A stretch of 64,000 nucleotides of DNA from Mesostigma viride (lineage: Eukaryota; Streptophyta; Mesostigmatophyceae; Mesostigmatales; Mesostigmataceae), in the NCBI GenBank assembly GCA_009746045.1, contig RPFO01000184.1, positions 283,381 to 347,380 on the forward strand, read 5' to 3'. Under the pieces are notes generated by a model, which had not been told where the DNA came from, made no database searches, and was given only the letters and a program-made list of their open reading frames with translations. This document shows positions 9,484-21,894 of the stretch, one piece after another. The stretch's first letter is position 1, and each line of letters starts with the position of its first letter. A program made the translations under genes and the position numbers.

Positions 9484-10861
9484 GGTGGCAGTTTACACCC
9501 ATCACCAACAGGTTGTATCCCATAATGTAGTAAAAACCCTATTAACTGGGACATGGACGCATGGCGATCCAACGCCATATTTGAAGTGAGACAACTAATA
9601 TGCCCCTAGTCAGCTGCACATGTGTTACATGATTTCATGTTATTAATTCCTATATTTGTAACACGTAACTTTCGAACATAACAAATTAATTCATGAAATA
9701 GTATCGTGTGCATGCCCGTTGTGGGGTCACGGACAACTTCTTTTCCTCAACAAAGATAGTGGATGTCTCCCCAAGACGTCAATATGTACATGTAGGTCCA
9801 CTACTATATAGCCTAAAAACAGCGGCCCAGACTTAATTAGTAACTCGCTCCTGCTGGGGCCCTCGTGGAGCAAAATAACCCTAAGAATTATAGTTGTCTC
9901 AGGTTCTTACCAGCATATTTGGCAGTCAATTGTGGTCAATTATATTGCCTCATTGTATGATATGGCATAGTAGGCTGTTTGTGTGCGCGTAAGCCACACA
10001 CGTAAACGCGGGCATTGTATGGGTCAAATGGGCTATCCGGGTGGTTTGACCAAAGGAAAGCACCATTGGACTATCCAACTAAATTGTCCAATGTTGGGTT
10101 TGAGGTTTCTCACCCTCCCCTGAAAAAAATGGGGGGATATACTTTTTCTGTGGCACAAAATGATCGTCTTTTGGCTCACTTTGACTTAATTTATCATCCA
10201 AAATACTCATTAGACTCATGATATTAGTACATATTCTGAAAGCCCTTGAAGTGTAGATACTCGTAGCATCTTGGTTGGGGGTATTTGGAGTTGTGGCCTA
10301 TGAGTTATGATTTTTTGTATTTTCAGGGGTCTGAAAGTGCCTAAAATGGCTTGGCGGACCATGGGTTAACCTTGCATGAAGTAACCACCCTTGCATGAAG
10401 TAGCCTAGGATGTCTTAAAAGCCATATGCCCCTTCTCAGGGATATGTGCTCCATTGACTCCCAACGGAGTGATGTTCCTCATTAATTAATTAATTAATTA
10501 ATTAATTAACCTATTAATATGACGCCCCACTTGTCTCGTTGCCTTAAAAAGCCTGGCCCCAGGTTCAATTAAACTGCTCACTGCATGGTACCTAAGATGA
10601 TCATGCCTTCGCGTTAGGTAGGGCATCCACAAAAGGTCATATCAATTACTTAAACTCGTGCTCCCATTGGCGAGCCACAGATCAAGAGCCCTCGGAGTGA
10701 TGGAAAGAAACCTTAACCAAGTTATGTAATATTTGATATCCAGGTGTATCATGCAGTGTACATGGAGCATAGTTGTCTGACTTCAATTGCAAAGTCTCAG
10801 ATAATTTCCTAATGGGTCGTTCCCTTACCACGTATATGAATACAGAAAAACATTTAAATAG
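9484..10861. other. Intergenic, no convincing gene
   Basis: Unique AT-rich sequence with a (TTAA)n tract at about 10480-10510 and two partial copies of the GTGCTCC/GGAGTCAC motif (about 10445 and 10652). The longest ORFs are under 70 codons and lack coding character. Confidence 0.6.
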
Positions 10862-11335
10862 GATGTCCCCATTTGAAACTGGGCACACGCAAACTGGGCA
10901 CGAGCATGACGAATGGGATGCTCACAACCTCAGCCCCATGGCCAACAATATAAATACAATGTCCCCAAAACTGGGCACACGCAAACTGGGCACGAGCATG
11001 ACGAATGGGATGCTCACAACCTCAGCCCCATGGCCAACAATATAAATACAATGTCCCCAAAACTGGGCACACGCAAACTGGGCACGAGCATGACGAATGG
11101 GATGCTCACAACCTCAGCCCCATGGCCAACAATATAAATACAATGTCCCCAAAACTGGGCACACGCAAACTGGGCACGAGCATGACGAATGGGATGCTCA
11201 CAACCTCAGCCCCATGGCCAACAATATAAATACAATGTCCCCAAAACTGGGCACACGCAAACTGGGCACGAGCATGACGAATGGGATGCTCACAACCTCA
11301 GCCCCATGGCCAATAATATAAATACACTGGCTCCC
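10862..11335. repeat. Five 92-bp tandem repeats downstream of the transposase gene
   Basis: The period is exactly 92 (starts near 10879, 10971, 11063, 11155 and 11247). Each unit contains ACTGGGCACACGCAAACTGG, a CCCATGGCC block and AATATAAATAC, a TATA-like element. Copies are nearly identical. They sit just beyond the 3' end of the minus-strand transposase gene, where CACTA-type elements carry their subterminal repeats. Confidence 0.9.
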
Positions 11336-11527
11336 TACGTTACAAAATGCCGTGATTATCTGACACGCCCATCCTGTGCAGGTCATCGTTTCCCATGCTG
11401 GTCCGTCACGCCCCCCATGTGCAGGTCACGATAGTACGCTGGGCACGCCCAATCAAACGCATCGAGCACATAGTGGTTGTTCCCAAGGTGGTCGTGCTTC
11501 ACCTGTAGGACTGGTTCTGATCTGGTG

Positions 11528-13484
11528 TCACCTACACGTGCCGCCACATGCTTTCCTTTGCATTTGGTTTCGTAACCACGCCGCCAGCACTGATGCAACA
11601 GTCGGACCTGTGACCCCAGGTAGGACAGAGGCTGTGGATACGTCCCCTTGGCTTTCCACTAGCTGCGAGGACAGTGTCATGTCTTTGGTGAACACAGGAC
11701 AGTCCGTCCAAGTTTCGTCCATGTGGAACATGGGCTTGCCCTGAACGTCCGTTGCATTCCCTGACTCAAACCAAATCGGGACAAACCACATGCTCCCCAT
11801 GGCCCCCTCAGCAGGCGTCAGCATGAAGATGGTGCCAACCTCAGCAAACCAAAATTCAGCGTCCACATTGTCCGCCGCCTGGTATGCCAATGAGTCTGCC
11901 GTCGCCACTTGCCCTTCCGGGTATGCATCAGTGTGGAAGCACCTGACCTCCCCAGTCGTAATGGTCCTGGCACCGACTACTGCACTAGCATAAACCTTCA
12001 CGCTGCCAGTTGCTTCATCCCAGGGTGGACAGCCCAGCGGGGCGAGAAGCTCGTCCACCGTCTGCTTGTCAGCGCCAATTTCCGCCAACGCAGGTGTTGA
12101 CTTATTAGGGTTACGGCCGCAAGGCATGCCCCCCATGACCTGCACACACACAGCACCACATGCAAAACACACAAGTGCCGTTGTTAGCCTGGGCATATGA
12201 ACGGAAATGCTGGGTCGGCCCAGCACACCAAGGAATGCCCTAGCCCTAGCGCCATGCAGCGCAGCCATAGCAACAGCGCCCATGCGTTTCCTCACCTGCT
12301 CGATGCGCCCCAACGCGTAGCGCTCGTGTATGACCGTTGGAAAAGTCGCCCCTTGCCGCACCCACACCTCCCGTCCACAAGGACCGCCACTCGCGCCACT
12401 ACCAGTCGCGGACGCTTTGGGATACAGCTTGTTGAACATCCTGCTTTCCTGCAAGGTTTGCAGCACGCGTTCATCGAGCTGGGATGTCTCCTTAACCAGC
12501 ATGGACTGCATGCCACGCCAAGTAGCCCTGTAGTTTCTGCAGCAAGTAACGCCCCGGCTCCTTGCTGCGGCATTTGGCCATCGACTCCATGAGAGATTTC
12601 AGGAATAAGTGGTACCCCTCAAATTCATGCAGGCCCAAGGACCAGATACGACCCACATCGTCAGTCTGTGCCAAAGCATGGCGCGGTATGTGGACGTTAT
12701 GGCTGGCGGCATTGTCTTGGCGTGCCATCCTCTTCTTCTTCTTCTCCGCGTTCTTCTTCTTCTCCGCGTTTTTCTTCTTTTCGTCGCCATCCGCTGCCTC
12801 AGCCATTGCCCCAGGACCCTTTCCTGCAAGGCTGCCACGCGGCCACAAGGTGCCGAAACACTCTTGAAAAGTGGCGTAGACGTTGTCAGCAGCCAAGTTG
12901 TAGATTGGAGACGTAACGGGACCAAGCATCATCTGCGCCCACTTGGCGAGGTGCATCACCATCTTGCTGATCCGCCGGGCCTTCCTTTTCTCCTTATCAT
13001 CTCCCTCATTCCGCCTCCTCAGCAGCAGCATGGGAAGTGCAAAAGGCATTTGGAACAGCAGGGTCAGCAGCTCCATTCCCTTGTAATGTGGATACAAGGT
13101 AAAAGCTTTCCCCTGCGGCAGCCGGCTCCCGACGCGCGTGGGGTGTGCGCTTACCCAAGCATCCAACTCCGGGTGCTGGCGAGTGGGAATTCCATCCTCC
13201 TCGAGGTAGCGAGCCACCTGCTTACATAGACCCAACGTCAGATTGTGAAAGATATCCATCGGATACTGCCGGTAGCGGTCAAAGAATCGAAGATCCCGCC
13301 AAGGCCACAGCGGCTGATACATCACCCCGGTCTCCTTCGCCTTCTCTTTCCGTGCCGTGGCCGTCGCCATGCCCTCCATCTCCTCCAATATTTCCGCCGT
13401 TTGCTTCTCACTGCGCATGTACTCCGCCACGTCCACCGTCGCATCCGCCCAGTCGTCGTGGTGAACGTTGCAAAAGGGGCATCC
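11528..13484 (-). pseudogene. TNP2-like transposase, exon 3 (catalytic and C-terminal part)
   Basis: The exon starts after CTGCAG (acceptor at 13485-13490) and reads G-C-P-F-C-N-V-H-H, a C-X2-C motif. It continues to R-F-F-D-R-Y-R-Q-Y-P-M-D-I-F-H-N-L-T-L-G, which matches the P-x-D-x-x-H-x-x-x-x-G signature of TNP2/Plavaka transposases and probably holds a catalytic Asp. A lysine-rich linker (about 12720-12790) follows. Near 12520 the frame shifts by one; the second frame then runs to 11528 with C-terminal similarity in pattern (V-K-V-Y-A-S-A-V..., W-F-V-P-I-W-F). Family assignment rests on remembered motifs. Confidence 0.55.
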
Positions 13485-13643
13485 CTGCAGTGGCGCACAC
13501 ACCCACAATGCGCCGCACACCAAGGTACGCAGAAATAAAAGAAGGGCTGATGGTTACGGTGATACCACACCAACACAGCTTCCCAATGAATCAAGGTCAC
13601 ATGGGCAGCACCCCGAACCAAGCTACGTGACAACATCACTCAC

Positions 13644-14293
13644 TTTGTCGCCGGTGCAACCCTTGTGCCCCATCGCGCCGTTGCGGGCGGCCGAATCCAT
13701 CACGTTCAGGTTCGCGACACGGATTTCCCAAAGCTCATTGGCGTTTTGGGAAACTTCACAAGCATGGGCACGCCCTCTGCCATCGCATCCATGTCCTCCA
13801 CAAGACACTCAAGGACTGCCTCTCGTGGCACATGTGTATCTCTCACGGTGATGGGGAAGATCATGTCTCTTGACTTGTTGTCGGCGCGCTCGATGTTCAG
13901 AACAGTGAACAAATGCGCTTCCAGCGTCCCATGCCGATGGAGATACTCCTCAAATGAGTCATCCCACAACGCCACTACCAAATATAGGATGCGTAGACCA
14001 GACTTAGAAGGGCGGTAACAGCGGAATTCGGCTTCCCATCTAGAGAATCTCAGCCTCTTGTACCGAGGCTTGTCCGGGGACAGGTTGTACGACCTGCGCA
14101 TGAAGAACACTCGCCCGCCCTCTCGGTCAGCCTCGGCAAATTTCCTCCACTTACGGACGCCAACCACGTCAATGTGACCCCCGTAGTTCAGTAAAGAGAT
14201 CTCCTGCTCATGCTTCGTCCAGAAGACCTCACTGACACGATCGGCATCCCGCGGTACGGTCCCCCCGGACAATCCCTTGCGCGGTAGAAGAAC
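13644..14293 (-). pseudogene. TNP2-like transposase, exon 2
   Basis: It is bounded by acceptor CTGCAG (14294-14299) and donor GTGAGT (13638-13643 read on minus). It encodes a block with L-Y-L-V-V-A-L-W-D-D-S-F-E-E-Y and later G-A-M-G-H-K-G-C-T-G-D-K, which joins in phase to the C-P-F-C of exon 3. This fits the segment before the Cys motif in TNP2-like transposases. A missing A in the run near 13745 shifts the frame; reading with one more A gives continuity. The intron to exon 3 is 159 bp. Confidence 0.5.
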
Positions 14294-14822
14294 CTGCAGG
14301 CATCATGACGGCGGGCAAATTATATAGCGTTGTCATCAATATACAATACTAGATCCATCCAAGCGTGCTGGACGTGCACACGTCAATATCCTCCCACCAA
14401 ATGTAGTGCACTCTGTGTAATCCTGCGCAGGCGTGGTCTCAATTTAGGATGCCGAGGATGCCGAGGAGTGGCTAACCTCGGGAAAATAGTGTTCGGAACT
14501 TTGCGCTCATGCAGGACCAAAAAGGTTAAGACATTATTTGGTCTCTAAACACGCCACATTGCTGCATAAACACTGTCATCATACTTGATATATGGTGCAA
14601 ACATTGCACTTCCCACAACCCAGTTTAATAACCATGCTTGCACTGGCCCGGATGCATGCCCATTACGGCAGTTTATAGTGGTCAACTGGTACCAACCAAC
14701 AAGGGAGCCCGGACAAACACCAATCTGTTTTCAGCAGAATGCAATTAACTCAGCATGTGCAATCCCAACAACATATCATGATGAGTGTACATCGACACAA
14801 AAGCACCATCCGTGCCACTTAC

Positions 14823-15670
14823 CGGACTTTCGCCCATGGCTCACGAGTCCCGTCAGCGTTTACTTGCATGCAGACAGCGCGGACAAGGTAAAGTTCTTCT
14901 CGCTTTCGCTGCCCCTTGTTGTTGTCCATGATGGTGTCCCCAAAGCGGACGACACTCTGCCGCTTCTCACTGGAACTTGCTGCCAAGGCGGGAAGCTGCA
15001 CCTCCTGTTGTTGAACTGTTGGATGGGTGTTGTAAAACTGGGTCTGATTGAAAGTCCACACACGCCGATCCTCATTCATCTCGTGTTCTAGTAACAGTTT
15101 CCCCGTGAACGACTCATTCTGCAGCAGAGCGGATAGCGTTGACTGTATGCTGATGTAAGTGAACTTGACTGCCTCACGCAAAGGATCGCCCTCTGCCTCC
15201 GCTGGGACCCAATTCACAGTCAGTGCGTCCGCAAGGGGCAGGCCCTTCTCCAATGACCGTCTCCTAGACACGCCGAACTCCCCGTGGCTGGTCACACTGT
15301 ATTGTGGGTGCTTTGCCAGTTCCTGAAACGCTTCGATGCACTTATCAGGAAGACCAAACTCCGTGGCTATGCAGAAAAGCGAAGCCTGTGTAAAATCGGC
15401 GTTCCCAGACAACGGCTTAGACCATGCCCATGGGTTTCTTGATGCACGGCCGGCGCCGGCCTCAACATCACCAGCCGTTCCTCCCCCACCGTCTGTCGTA
15501 AGCCCCTCCTCCGCCATCGCCCCCCCTGCCCCACCGTCTGCCGTAAACTCCTCCTCCGCCATCGCCCCCCATTCCTCCTCCATTGAGTCATCAGGGCGCG
15601 GCTCAGCAGGCTCTACGCCTTCCATGCCCGCCGCATCGGGCTCCGGCGACCGTGTATCCACTTCAGCCAC
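14823..15670 (-). CDS. TNP2-like transposase, exon 1 (N-terminal acidic region)
   Basis: The ATG at 15670 begins an acidic, low-complexity N-terminus (E/D/G-rich repeats about residues 15-75), then a more globular region with a Q-x-F-Y-N-T-H-P segment. It ends at a GTAAGT donor (minus, 14817-14822). The 529-bp gap to exon 2 looks intronic. Codon phase at the junction with exon 2 does not match, so an extra exon, a frameshift or a different gene is possible. No similarity to a named domain is seen. Confidence 0.4.
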
Positions 15671-16075
15671 TTCAACAGCTGTTCACCTTGCGGGCATTCC
15701 TGGCGTGGCTCACCAAACAGCCTTCGCCGTTTGGCTGGGTCGTTCCCGCCGCTGGGAACGGACCAGGAGGCACCGACATTGGGGCGCGCGACGAGCGGTT
15801 GTGAACCGATATCGTGGAACGCGAAGGGTCGATGTGCCTGACGACGAGAACGTTCAATGGCCTCACCTACGAACGATTTTTGGGGGGACTTGTAATATGC
15901 CTGAGATCGACGAGAAAACAGCCAGCTCATTTGCTTGTCAGGCTGACAATTCCGTGCGCATCGTTGCCATGCAGTGTCGGCCCATTAATATTGTATACAC
16001 CTCCAGTTGCAACAAACGCCATGGACGTACAGCAATTACAACACGAGGCTTATACCAATACCTAACTAAACCGAA

Positions 16076-16612
16076 GGTGGTACACAACTGCCGCCAGTAC
16101 AACAGCGGGGCGCTGCGTACCTGCCGTGGGAAGGAGGGGGGTGGTACACAAATACCGTACCAGACAACAGCCGGGCGCTGCGTACCTGCCGTGGGAAGGA
16201 GGGGGGTGGTACACAAATACCGTACAGGTGGTACACAACTGCAGCCAGGACAACAGCGAGTCGCTGCGTACCTGCCGTGGGAAGGAGGGGGGTGGTACAC
16301 AAATACTGTACAGGTGGTACACAAATACCGTACAGGACAACAGCGGGTCGCTGCGTACCTGCCGTGGGAAGGAGGGGGGTGGTACACAAATACCGTACAG
16401 GTGGTACACAACTGCCGCCAGTACAACAGCGAGTCGCTGCGTACCTGCCGTGGGAAGGAGGGGGGTGGTACACAAATACCATACAGGTGGTACACAAACA
16501 CCGTATAGGTGGTACACAACTGCCGCCAGTACAACAGCGAGTCGCTGCGTACCTGCCGTGGGAAGGAGGGGGGTGGTACACAACTGCCGCCAGTATAACA
16601 GCGGGTTGCCGC
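16076..16612. repeat. Tandem repeats upstream of the transposase gene
   Basis: About seven units of variable length (70-90 bp) built from GGTGGTACACAACTGCCGCC, CAGTACAACAGCGAGTCGCTGCG-type blocks, CGTACCTGCCGTGGGAAGGA and GGGGGGTGGTACACAAATAC. Sub-blocks such as the ACACAAATACCGTACAGGT element are duplicated in some units. They are in the right place for subterminal repeats of the transposon on the minus strand. Confidence 0.85.
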
Positions 16613-18698
16613 GTTCTAGGGTGACCTGACAGCGATGCCGCAAGAACGTGTACCGTGCGATGTTTGGTTTGCCCCTGACCACTGGGGTTGTAGCCGTCGG
16701 ATGGCTGCAACCACGTGTGTACGCGAAATTTGACAGTGCACCAGGAGTGCACGCGAAATTTGACAGTGCGGGGTGGTCCCACGCGGAATGGGGTAGATTT
16801 TTGCAAGAAAAAAACGCTAGTTTCAATCGTCCGAAAACCGGACATTGCGCCGAAATTCTTGCCGAATTTTTTGCAGCCGAGCGAATTTTCCGCCGGCCGG
16901 ACTTTGCGCCAGTTTTATTTAACTTGACCTTTTCCTGCTGTCGCGTGCACTTTGTCCCATGCCTCAGGGACTGAAATTTTTGTAGCGGAAACGTTTTGGC
17001 CGTCACTTCCTTTTGCGCCAAGTGTTGGACTAGAAAATTCGTAACAGAAACTTTTTGGCAGTTGGCGTCACTTCCTTTCGTTCGACTGAAAATTCTCTGA
17101 AATTCGCTGAATTCGTACCGTAGCCTAATTTTTAATACCTCGAAGTGACGGGGCACTTAAAAATTTGCCCACAAGTACACTTGGCAGCGCGCTCACTGGG
17201 AAAAATTGTACAGCCGCTCGGCGGGCCACTTCAAAATTCGTGCGTGGCCTGCACTAATACAATTCGTCTCCATGGCCTGCTAGCAGCTTTTTACTATCAA
17301 TTCAGGGAATCAACAAACTCTAAAAAAAGTTTGATGGAATCGTATATATATTTGCATGTACTAATTGACAAGGCAATGTGCCTACAAAAAGGTGCGGGGA
17401 CAACCTGATGACGGAAATTGTCGAAGTCTTTCAGACTACTACCGTTCCTGCTATCGCGTGCACTTCAGTTCGTCCGTTGCCTATATCATTTACATAACTT
17501 AAATAATAAAATCAAGGTCGCGCTGCAAAAAGAGGCTTCACAACAACCATCACCAACAATACTAGGATCAGAATACTAGGAAGAAACCTGATGGCTCTAT
17601 CTTGACCGCATAGAATAGTAATTCCCTCAATTCAACAAAAAACGACTCACCTTTACTCACCCTCGTTCCGGGCCACCTCTTGCTCCTTCATCTCGTGCGT
17701 GAACCATGCACCGCAAACATTGACTAGGTGTGCTTTGAAAGAAACCGAGCATACATGTCAAAGTGTAGAAAATACATGTCAAAGTGCGCCCCTTCGAACA
17801 ACAGCAGCAAAATTATAACCCCTGTTGCCGCGGCCCATCCCGTCACATGTGACTTCAAGACGTCCCTCATTTGCGACGAGTATTGCAAAGTAGTGTCGTA
17901 ATCCATCGATGTGTCTGTAATCTGGGGGCCAATTGTTCGCAAGGATAGGTGGCAATTAGTAATGAAGGAGACCACCCCCAAGCCAGTGGGGGCTCCGCGT
18001 GTGACACCCCCAAGCCGGTGGGAGGCATTCACAGTACCCCAGATTCGGGCCGTGGTGCCCACATACCCCTGTCACTAGGACTTCGATAATAAGCGCCATC
18101 CATCCCATCACACTCGACTGTACTGAGTCGGCTTATCAAGGAGACAACCAGCGCAGGTATATATTTCCGAATTCAACTCCAATTGGAATACTTGCACAAA
18201 GCGAAACGAAAATAATTGCAATTGAGGACTCTCTGCAGCTAGACCCTCGCCCACTTGCTCAACATCGATTCTACCATATGGTGTGTGCAACTTCACACTT
18301 AACCTCCCCGTTCTCAACATGCGTGCCTCAACTCCCCCTTCCGTTGGGTTATACCAAACAAACAAAGAATTATTAAGTTGCGCAGCAAGTTCAAGAGTTG
18401 TTCGTTAACAAAAAAAACAAGCTACTAATTATTTATTTGCACGGGCACAGTAGCACTTGCAGCTAATAAAACGCTATCGTCTAATTCCGAAGGGCCTTTC
18501 GGCTAAATCAAAATTAACGATGCGGGCAGTGTGGCCGGAGCTGGAGACCTAACGGACATGACAGACCCCTAATGCGTCTGAGGGGACGCACGAGGAGGCA
18601 AGGCTGGAACGTCCTCTGGAACCTTCCCCACCTAATCCGGAGATCCCGGGGGGCTCACTGTTTGCGGTGAAACATTGGTGGCCTTGGCCTTTGAATAA
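16613..18698. other. Non-coding stretch with left end of the 10.3-kb element
   Basis: It contains the left terminal repeat at 16771 onward. A tandem ACGCGAAATTTGACAGTGC pair lies just outside it at about 16721-16770. The rest is AT-rich with no clear gene. One minus-strand ORF (17724-18062) has a hydrophobic stretch near its C-terminus but no recognisable domain. The sequence TATCAAGGAGACAACCAGC at about 18135 recurs at about 25529. Confidence 0.5.
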
Positions 18699-18807
18699 TA
18701 GGACGCATCGTTCCAAGACATCTGCAGCAAATGATACAAAGCCATGGAGCAATTTCGAAAGTATCCGTAAGAATCATGTAGACCTGAGAAACAATTTTTT
18801 CGCAACC

Positions 18808-19460
18808 TCCAAGTTGGGAGGGGTCTCGCTGCAGCTAGACCCTTCCGTGAACGCAAAAAATAAACATCGAATAACTGGGAGGTCTTCCTGCAGCTAGACC
18901 CCTCAAATCATACAAAGATGAAACATTGAAGTTGGGAGGGGTCTAGCTGCAGCTAGACCCTTACAGGAATGCGAAAAAACAACCAATAATTGGGAGGGTC
19001 TACCTGCAGCTATACCCTTACATGCAATCAAAAAGGATGAAACCTTGGAAGTTGGGAGGGGTCTAGCTGCAGCTAGACCCTTACAGGAATGCGAAAAAAC
19101 AACCAATAATTGGGAGGGTCTACCTGCAGCTAGACCCTTACATGCAATCAAAAAGGATGAAACCTTGGAAGTTGGGAGGGGTCTAGCTGCAGCTAGACCC
19201 TTACAGGAATGCGAAAAAACAACCAATAATTGGGAGGGTCTACCTGCAGCTAGACCCTTACATGCAATCAAAAAGGATGAAACCTTGGAAGTTGGGTGGG
19301 GTCTAGCTGCAGCTAGACCCTTACAGGAATGCGAAAAAACAACCAATAATTGGGAGGGTCTACCTGCAGCTAGACCCTTACAAGCAATCAAAAAGGATGA
19401 AACCTTGGAAGTTGGGAGGGGTCTCTCTGCAGGTAGACCCTTCAACGAAGGCAAGAATTC
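18808..19460. repeat. Left-arm ~120-bp tandem repeats
   Basis: About five units, each with GGTCTAGCTGCAGCTAGACC (a 20-bp perfect palindrome) followed by CTTACAGGAATGCGAAAAAA, AATTGGGAGGGTCTACCTGC and CATGCAATCAAAAAGGATGA. The two GGGTCTA(G/C)CTGCAG blocks per unit alternate with A-rich spacers. The right arm has the inverted counterpart at 23845-24372. Confidence 0.9.
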
Positions 19461-19508
19461 TATCACAAATTCATGGGAGCAGATCTGAAGAGAGACCTAA
19501 TCCAATCA

Positions 19509-20640
19509 TGTGAGGACTGGCATGGGTGTGTCGCATGCGTGCGTGGGTGTGGTGGATGCGTGCGTGTGGTGGGTGGCTGCCATGGCGTGCGTGGGTGTGG
19601 TGGATGCGTGGCATGCGTGCGTGGGTGCGGTGGAAGGCTGGCATGCGTGCGCGGGTGGGCTAGCATGCGTGCGTGAGTGTGGTGGTGGGCTGGCATGCGT
19701 GCGTGGATGTGGTGGGTGCCTGGCATGTGTGCGTGGGTGTGGTGGGTGCCTGGCATGCGTGCCTGGTTGTGGTGGGTGGCTGGCATGCGTGCGTGAATGT
19801 GGTGGTGGGCTAGCATGCGTGCGTGGGTGTGGTGGTGGGCTGGCATGCGTGCGTGGGTGTGGTGGATGGCTGGCATGCGTGCGTGGGTGTGGTGGATGCG
19901 TGGCATGCGTGCATGGGTGCGGTGGATGGCTGGCATGCGTGCGCGGGTGGGCTAGCATGCGTGCGTGAGTGTGGTGGTGGGCTGGCATGCGTGAGTGGAT
20001 GTGTTGGGTGCCTGGCATGTGTGCGTGGGTGTGTTGGGTGCCTGGCATGCGTGCCTGGTTGTGGTGGGTGGCTGGGATGCGTGCGTGAATGTGGTGGTGG
20101 GCTAGCATGCGTGCGTGGGTGTGGTGGTGGGCTGGCATGCGTGCGTGGGTGTGGTGGATGGCTGGCATGCGTGCGTGGGTGTGGTGGATGGGTGGCATGC
20201 GTGCATGGGTGTGGTGGGTGGCTGGCATGCGTGCGTGGGTGGCTGGCATGCATGCGTGGATGTGGTGTTGGGCTGGCATGCGTGCGTGGGTGTGGTGGTG
20301 GGCTGGCATGCGCGCGTGGGTGTGTTGGATGGCTGGCATGCGTGCATGGGTGTAATGGATGGCTGGCATGCGTGTGTGGGTGTGGTGGTGGGCTGGCATG
20401 CGTGCGTGGGTGTGGTGGGTGGCTGGCATGCGTGCGTGGGTGTGGTGGGTGGCTGGCATGCGTGCGTGGGTGTGGTGGGTGGCTGGCATGCGTGCGTGGG
20501 GGTGGTGGGTGGCTGGCATGCGTGCGTGGGTGTGGTGGGTGGCTGGCATGCGTGTGTGGGTGTGGTGGGTGGCTGGCATGCGTGCGTGGGTGTGTTGGAT
20601 GGGTGGCATGCGTGCCTGGGTGTGTTGGGGGGGCTGGCGT
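19509..20640. repeat. Left-arm 30-bp minisatellite
   Basis: About 38 units based on GGCTGGCATGCGTGCGTGGG plus TGTGGTGGGT, with higher-order blocks of ~300 bp that are themselves duplicated (19509-19960 against 19960-20260). All six frames are open over long stretches, giving spurious H-A-R-M-P and W-H-A-C-V proteins. Confidence 0.95.
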
Positions 20641-21894
20641 TTATATACTGAGAATAATATAGTTTTAAAAAGGACATATAGTTACCAAACATAATATATA
20701 ATAGCTATTAATCGTTGCCTATCCAAAGTTGCATGCAGTAAGTGCAACAGCCAAAATATGCCAACAAATCAGTTGATGGGAATTTCATAAAACTTACAAT
20801 CGAAATACAACAGACCCCAGTTAGAAGAACGAAGGAATATCTGCGTGACAGGGAATAACGCACCAGAGATGCTCGGTAAGCGTTGCTGACCGAAACACAA
20901 CGGAAAAACACTGCCCGGTTGCTGGTAAGAGAATAAAAAGGCGTTGTCCATAATCGAAATACATAAACAAAGAGCGGGAGTCATACCTGCCTTGCGGGAA
21001 GTGACGCAACGAATGTTATGGCCGAGCAAACTGGGCCTCCTTTCCCGTTGCTGACGGAAACACACCTCAAACAGACGGCCTCGAAGCATGGTAATGCATG
21101 CAACGACGTTCAAAAGCGTCCCAAATCGAAATAAAACGAAACCGAGCGCAAAATACAGTGGAATATATGCATATCGGAATATATGCATGGCGGGGCATGA
21201 TGTATTGGAAAAGCCTGGTTGCCTTCGTATCCGCTCCTGACGTGAACAAATGGAAAGAGACCGCCTGGAAGCCAACATATGCAGGCGACACCGTTCCAAA
21301 GCCCAGAAAACAAAAATGCAGCTTACCCAGGCGTCATTCCGGGTGCCACCGTCTTACCCTGACAGTCGTCATCCCAGCAACCTCTCCAAGAGCTTACGGC
21401 CCCCACAGTCCAGGAGCTTGCATGACCCATCATTACGTACCTAAGCATCGGTGATTTTAAAACCGCGCTCCTAAGCGCACAAAAAGAGAGCTAGCTTTCC
21501 CAACGGCATGACGAACTGAACACTTTCCTATCGACAGCCATACCGTAATCCCGTGGCCATTTGCAGCGTGATGCAATTAGGGTTGGGTAGGTAATAGGTA
21601 GGCTGCTGGTTTTTGTTAGAATTGTGATGTGCATCATTTTGTTGGGCCCGTGGGCCACAATCATCGCCGTCAACGGCTCAACGCTGCGCTTTGAGTTTTT
21701 ACGTGTGAACCGTCAGCCCTCGAGTGTCGTCCAATCTTCTTGCTCGGTTACTAATAATGTCGTATTCCAAAGGAACACTAGTAATGAAAACGGTCGCAAA
21801 GCGTACGGCTGTAAAAGGGTAGAAAACGGTAACGTGGCATCCTCGCAGTCGCCGGAAAGTGGAAGCGCGGCGCCGATGGCAATCGTCTCGACCA
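20641..21894. other. Left inner arm and central loop of the palindrome
   Basis: 20641-20995 is unique to the left arm. 20996-21480 pairs with 22140-22604, and 21535-21755 pairs with about 21895-22075. A ~90-codon reading stays open in both arms (+ strand within 21190-21454, minus within 22155-22400) with high protein identity, but the opposite strand is equally open, so I do not call it a gene. The loop (about 21755-21894) has no feature that I recognise. Confidence 0.6.

Larger units (their letters stand above)
10862..16612 (-). mobile_element. TNP2/Plavaka-like DNA transposon (boundaries approximate)
   Basis: The unit is defined by a multi-exon transposase-like gene on the minus strand (11528-15670) flanked by two different tandem-repeat arrays (10862-11335 and 16076-16612). 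I did not find terminal inverted repeats or a target duplication, so the true ends may lie outside these arrays. Two apparent frameshifts mean this copy is probably inactive. Confidence 0.45.

Noticed and set aside
10015-10221. 68-codon ORF
   Set aside because: AT-rich, no start context and no coding-like composition.
17724-18062. Minus-strand ORF with a hydrophobic segment
   Set aside because: No start context, no recognisable domain and no copy elsewhere in the window.
18808-19460. Possible CRISPR array (regular repeats)
   Set aside because: Units are ~120 bp with conserved spacers, so it is a plain tandem repeat in a eukaryotic context with no cas genes.
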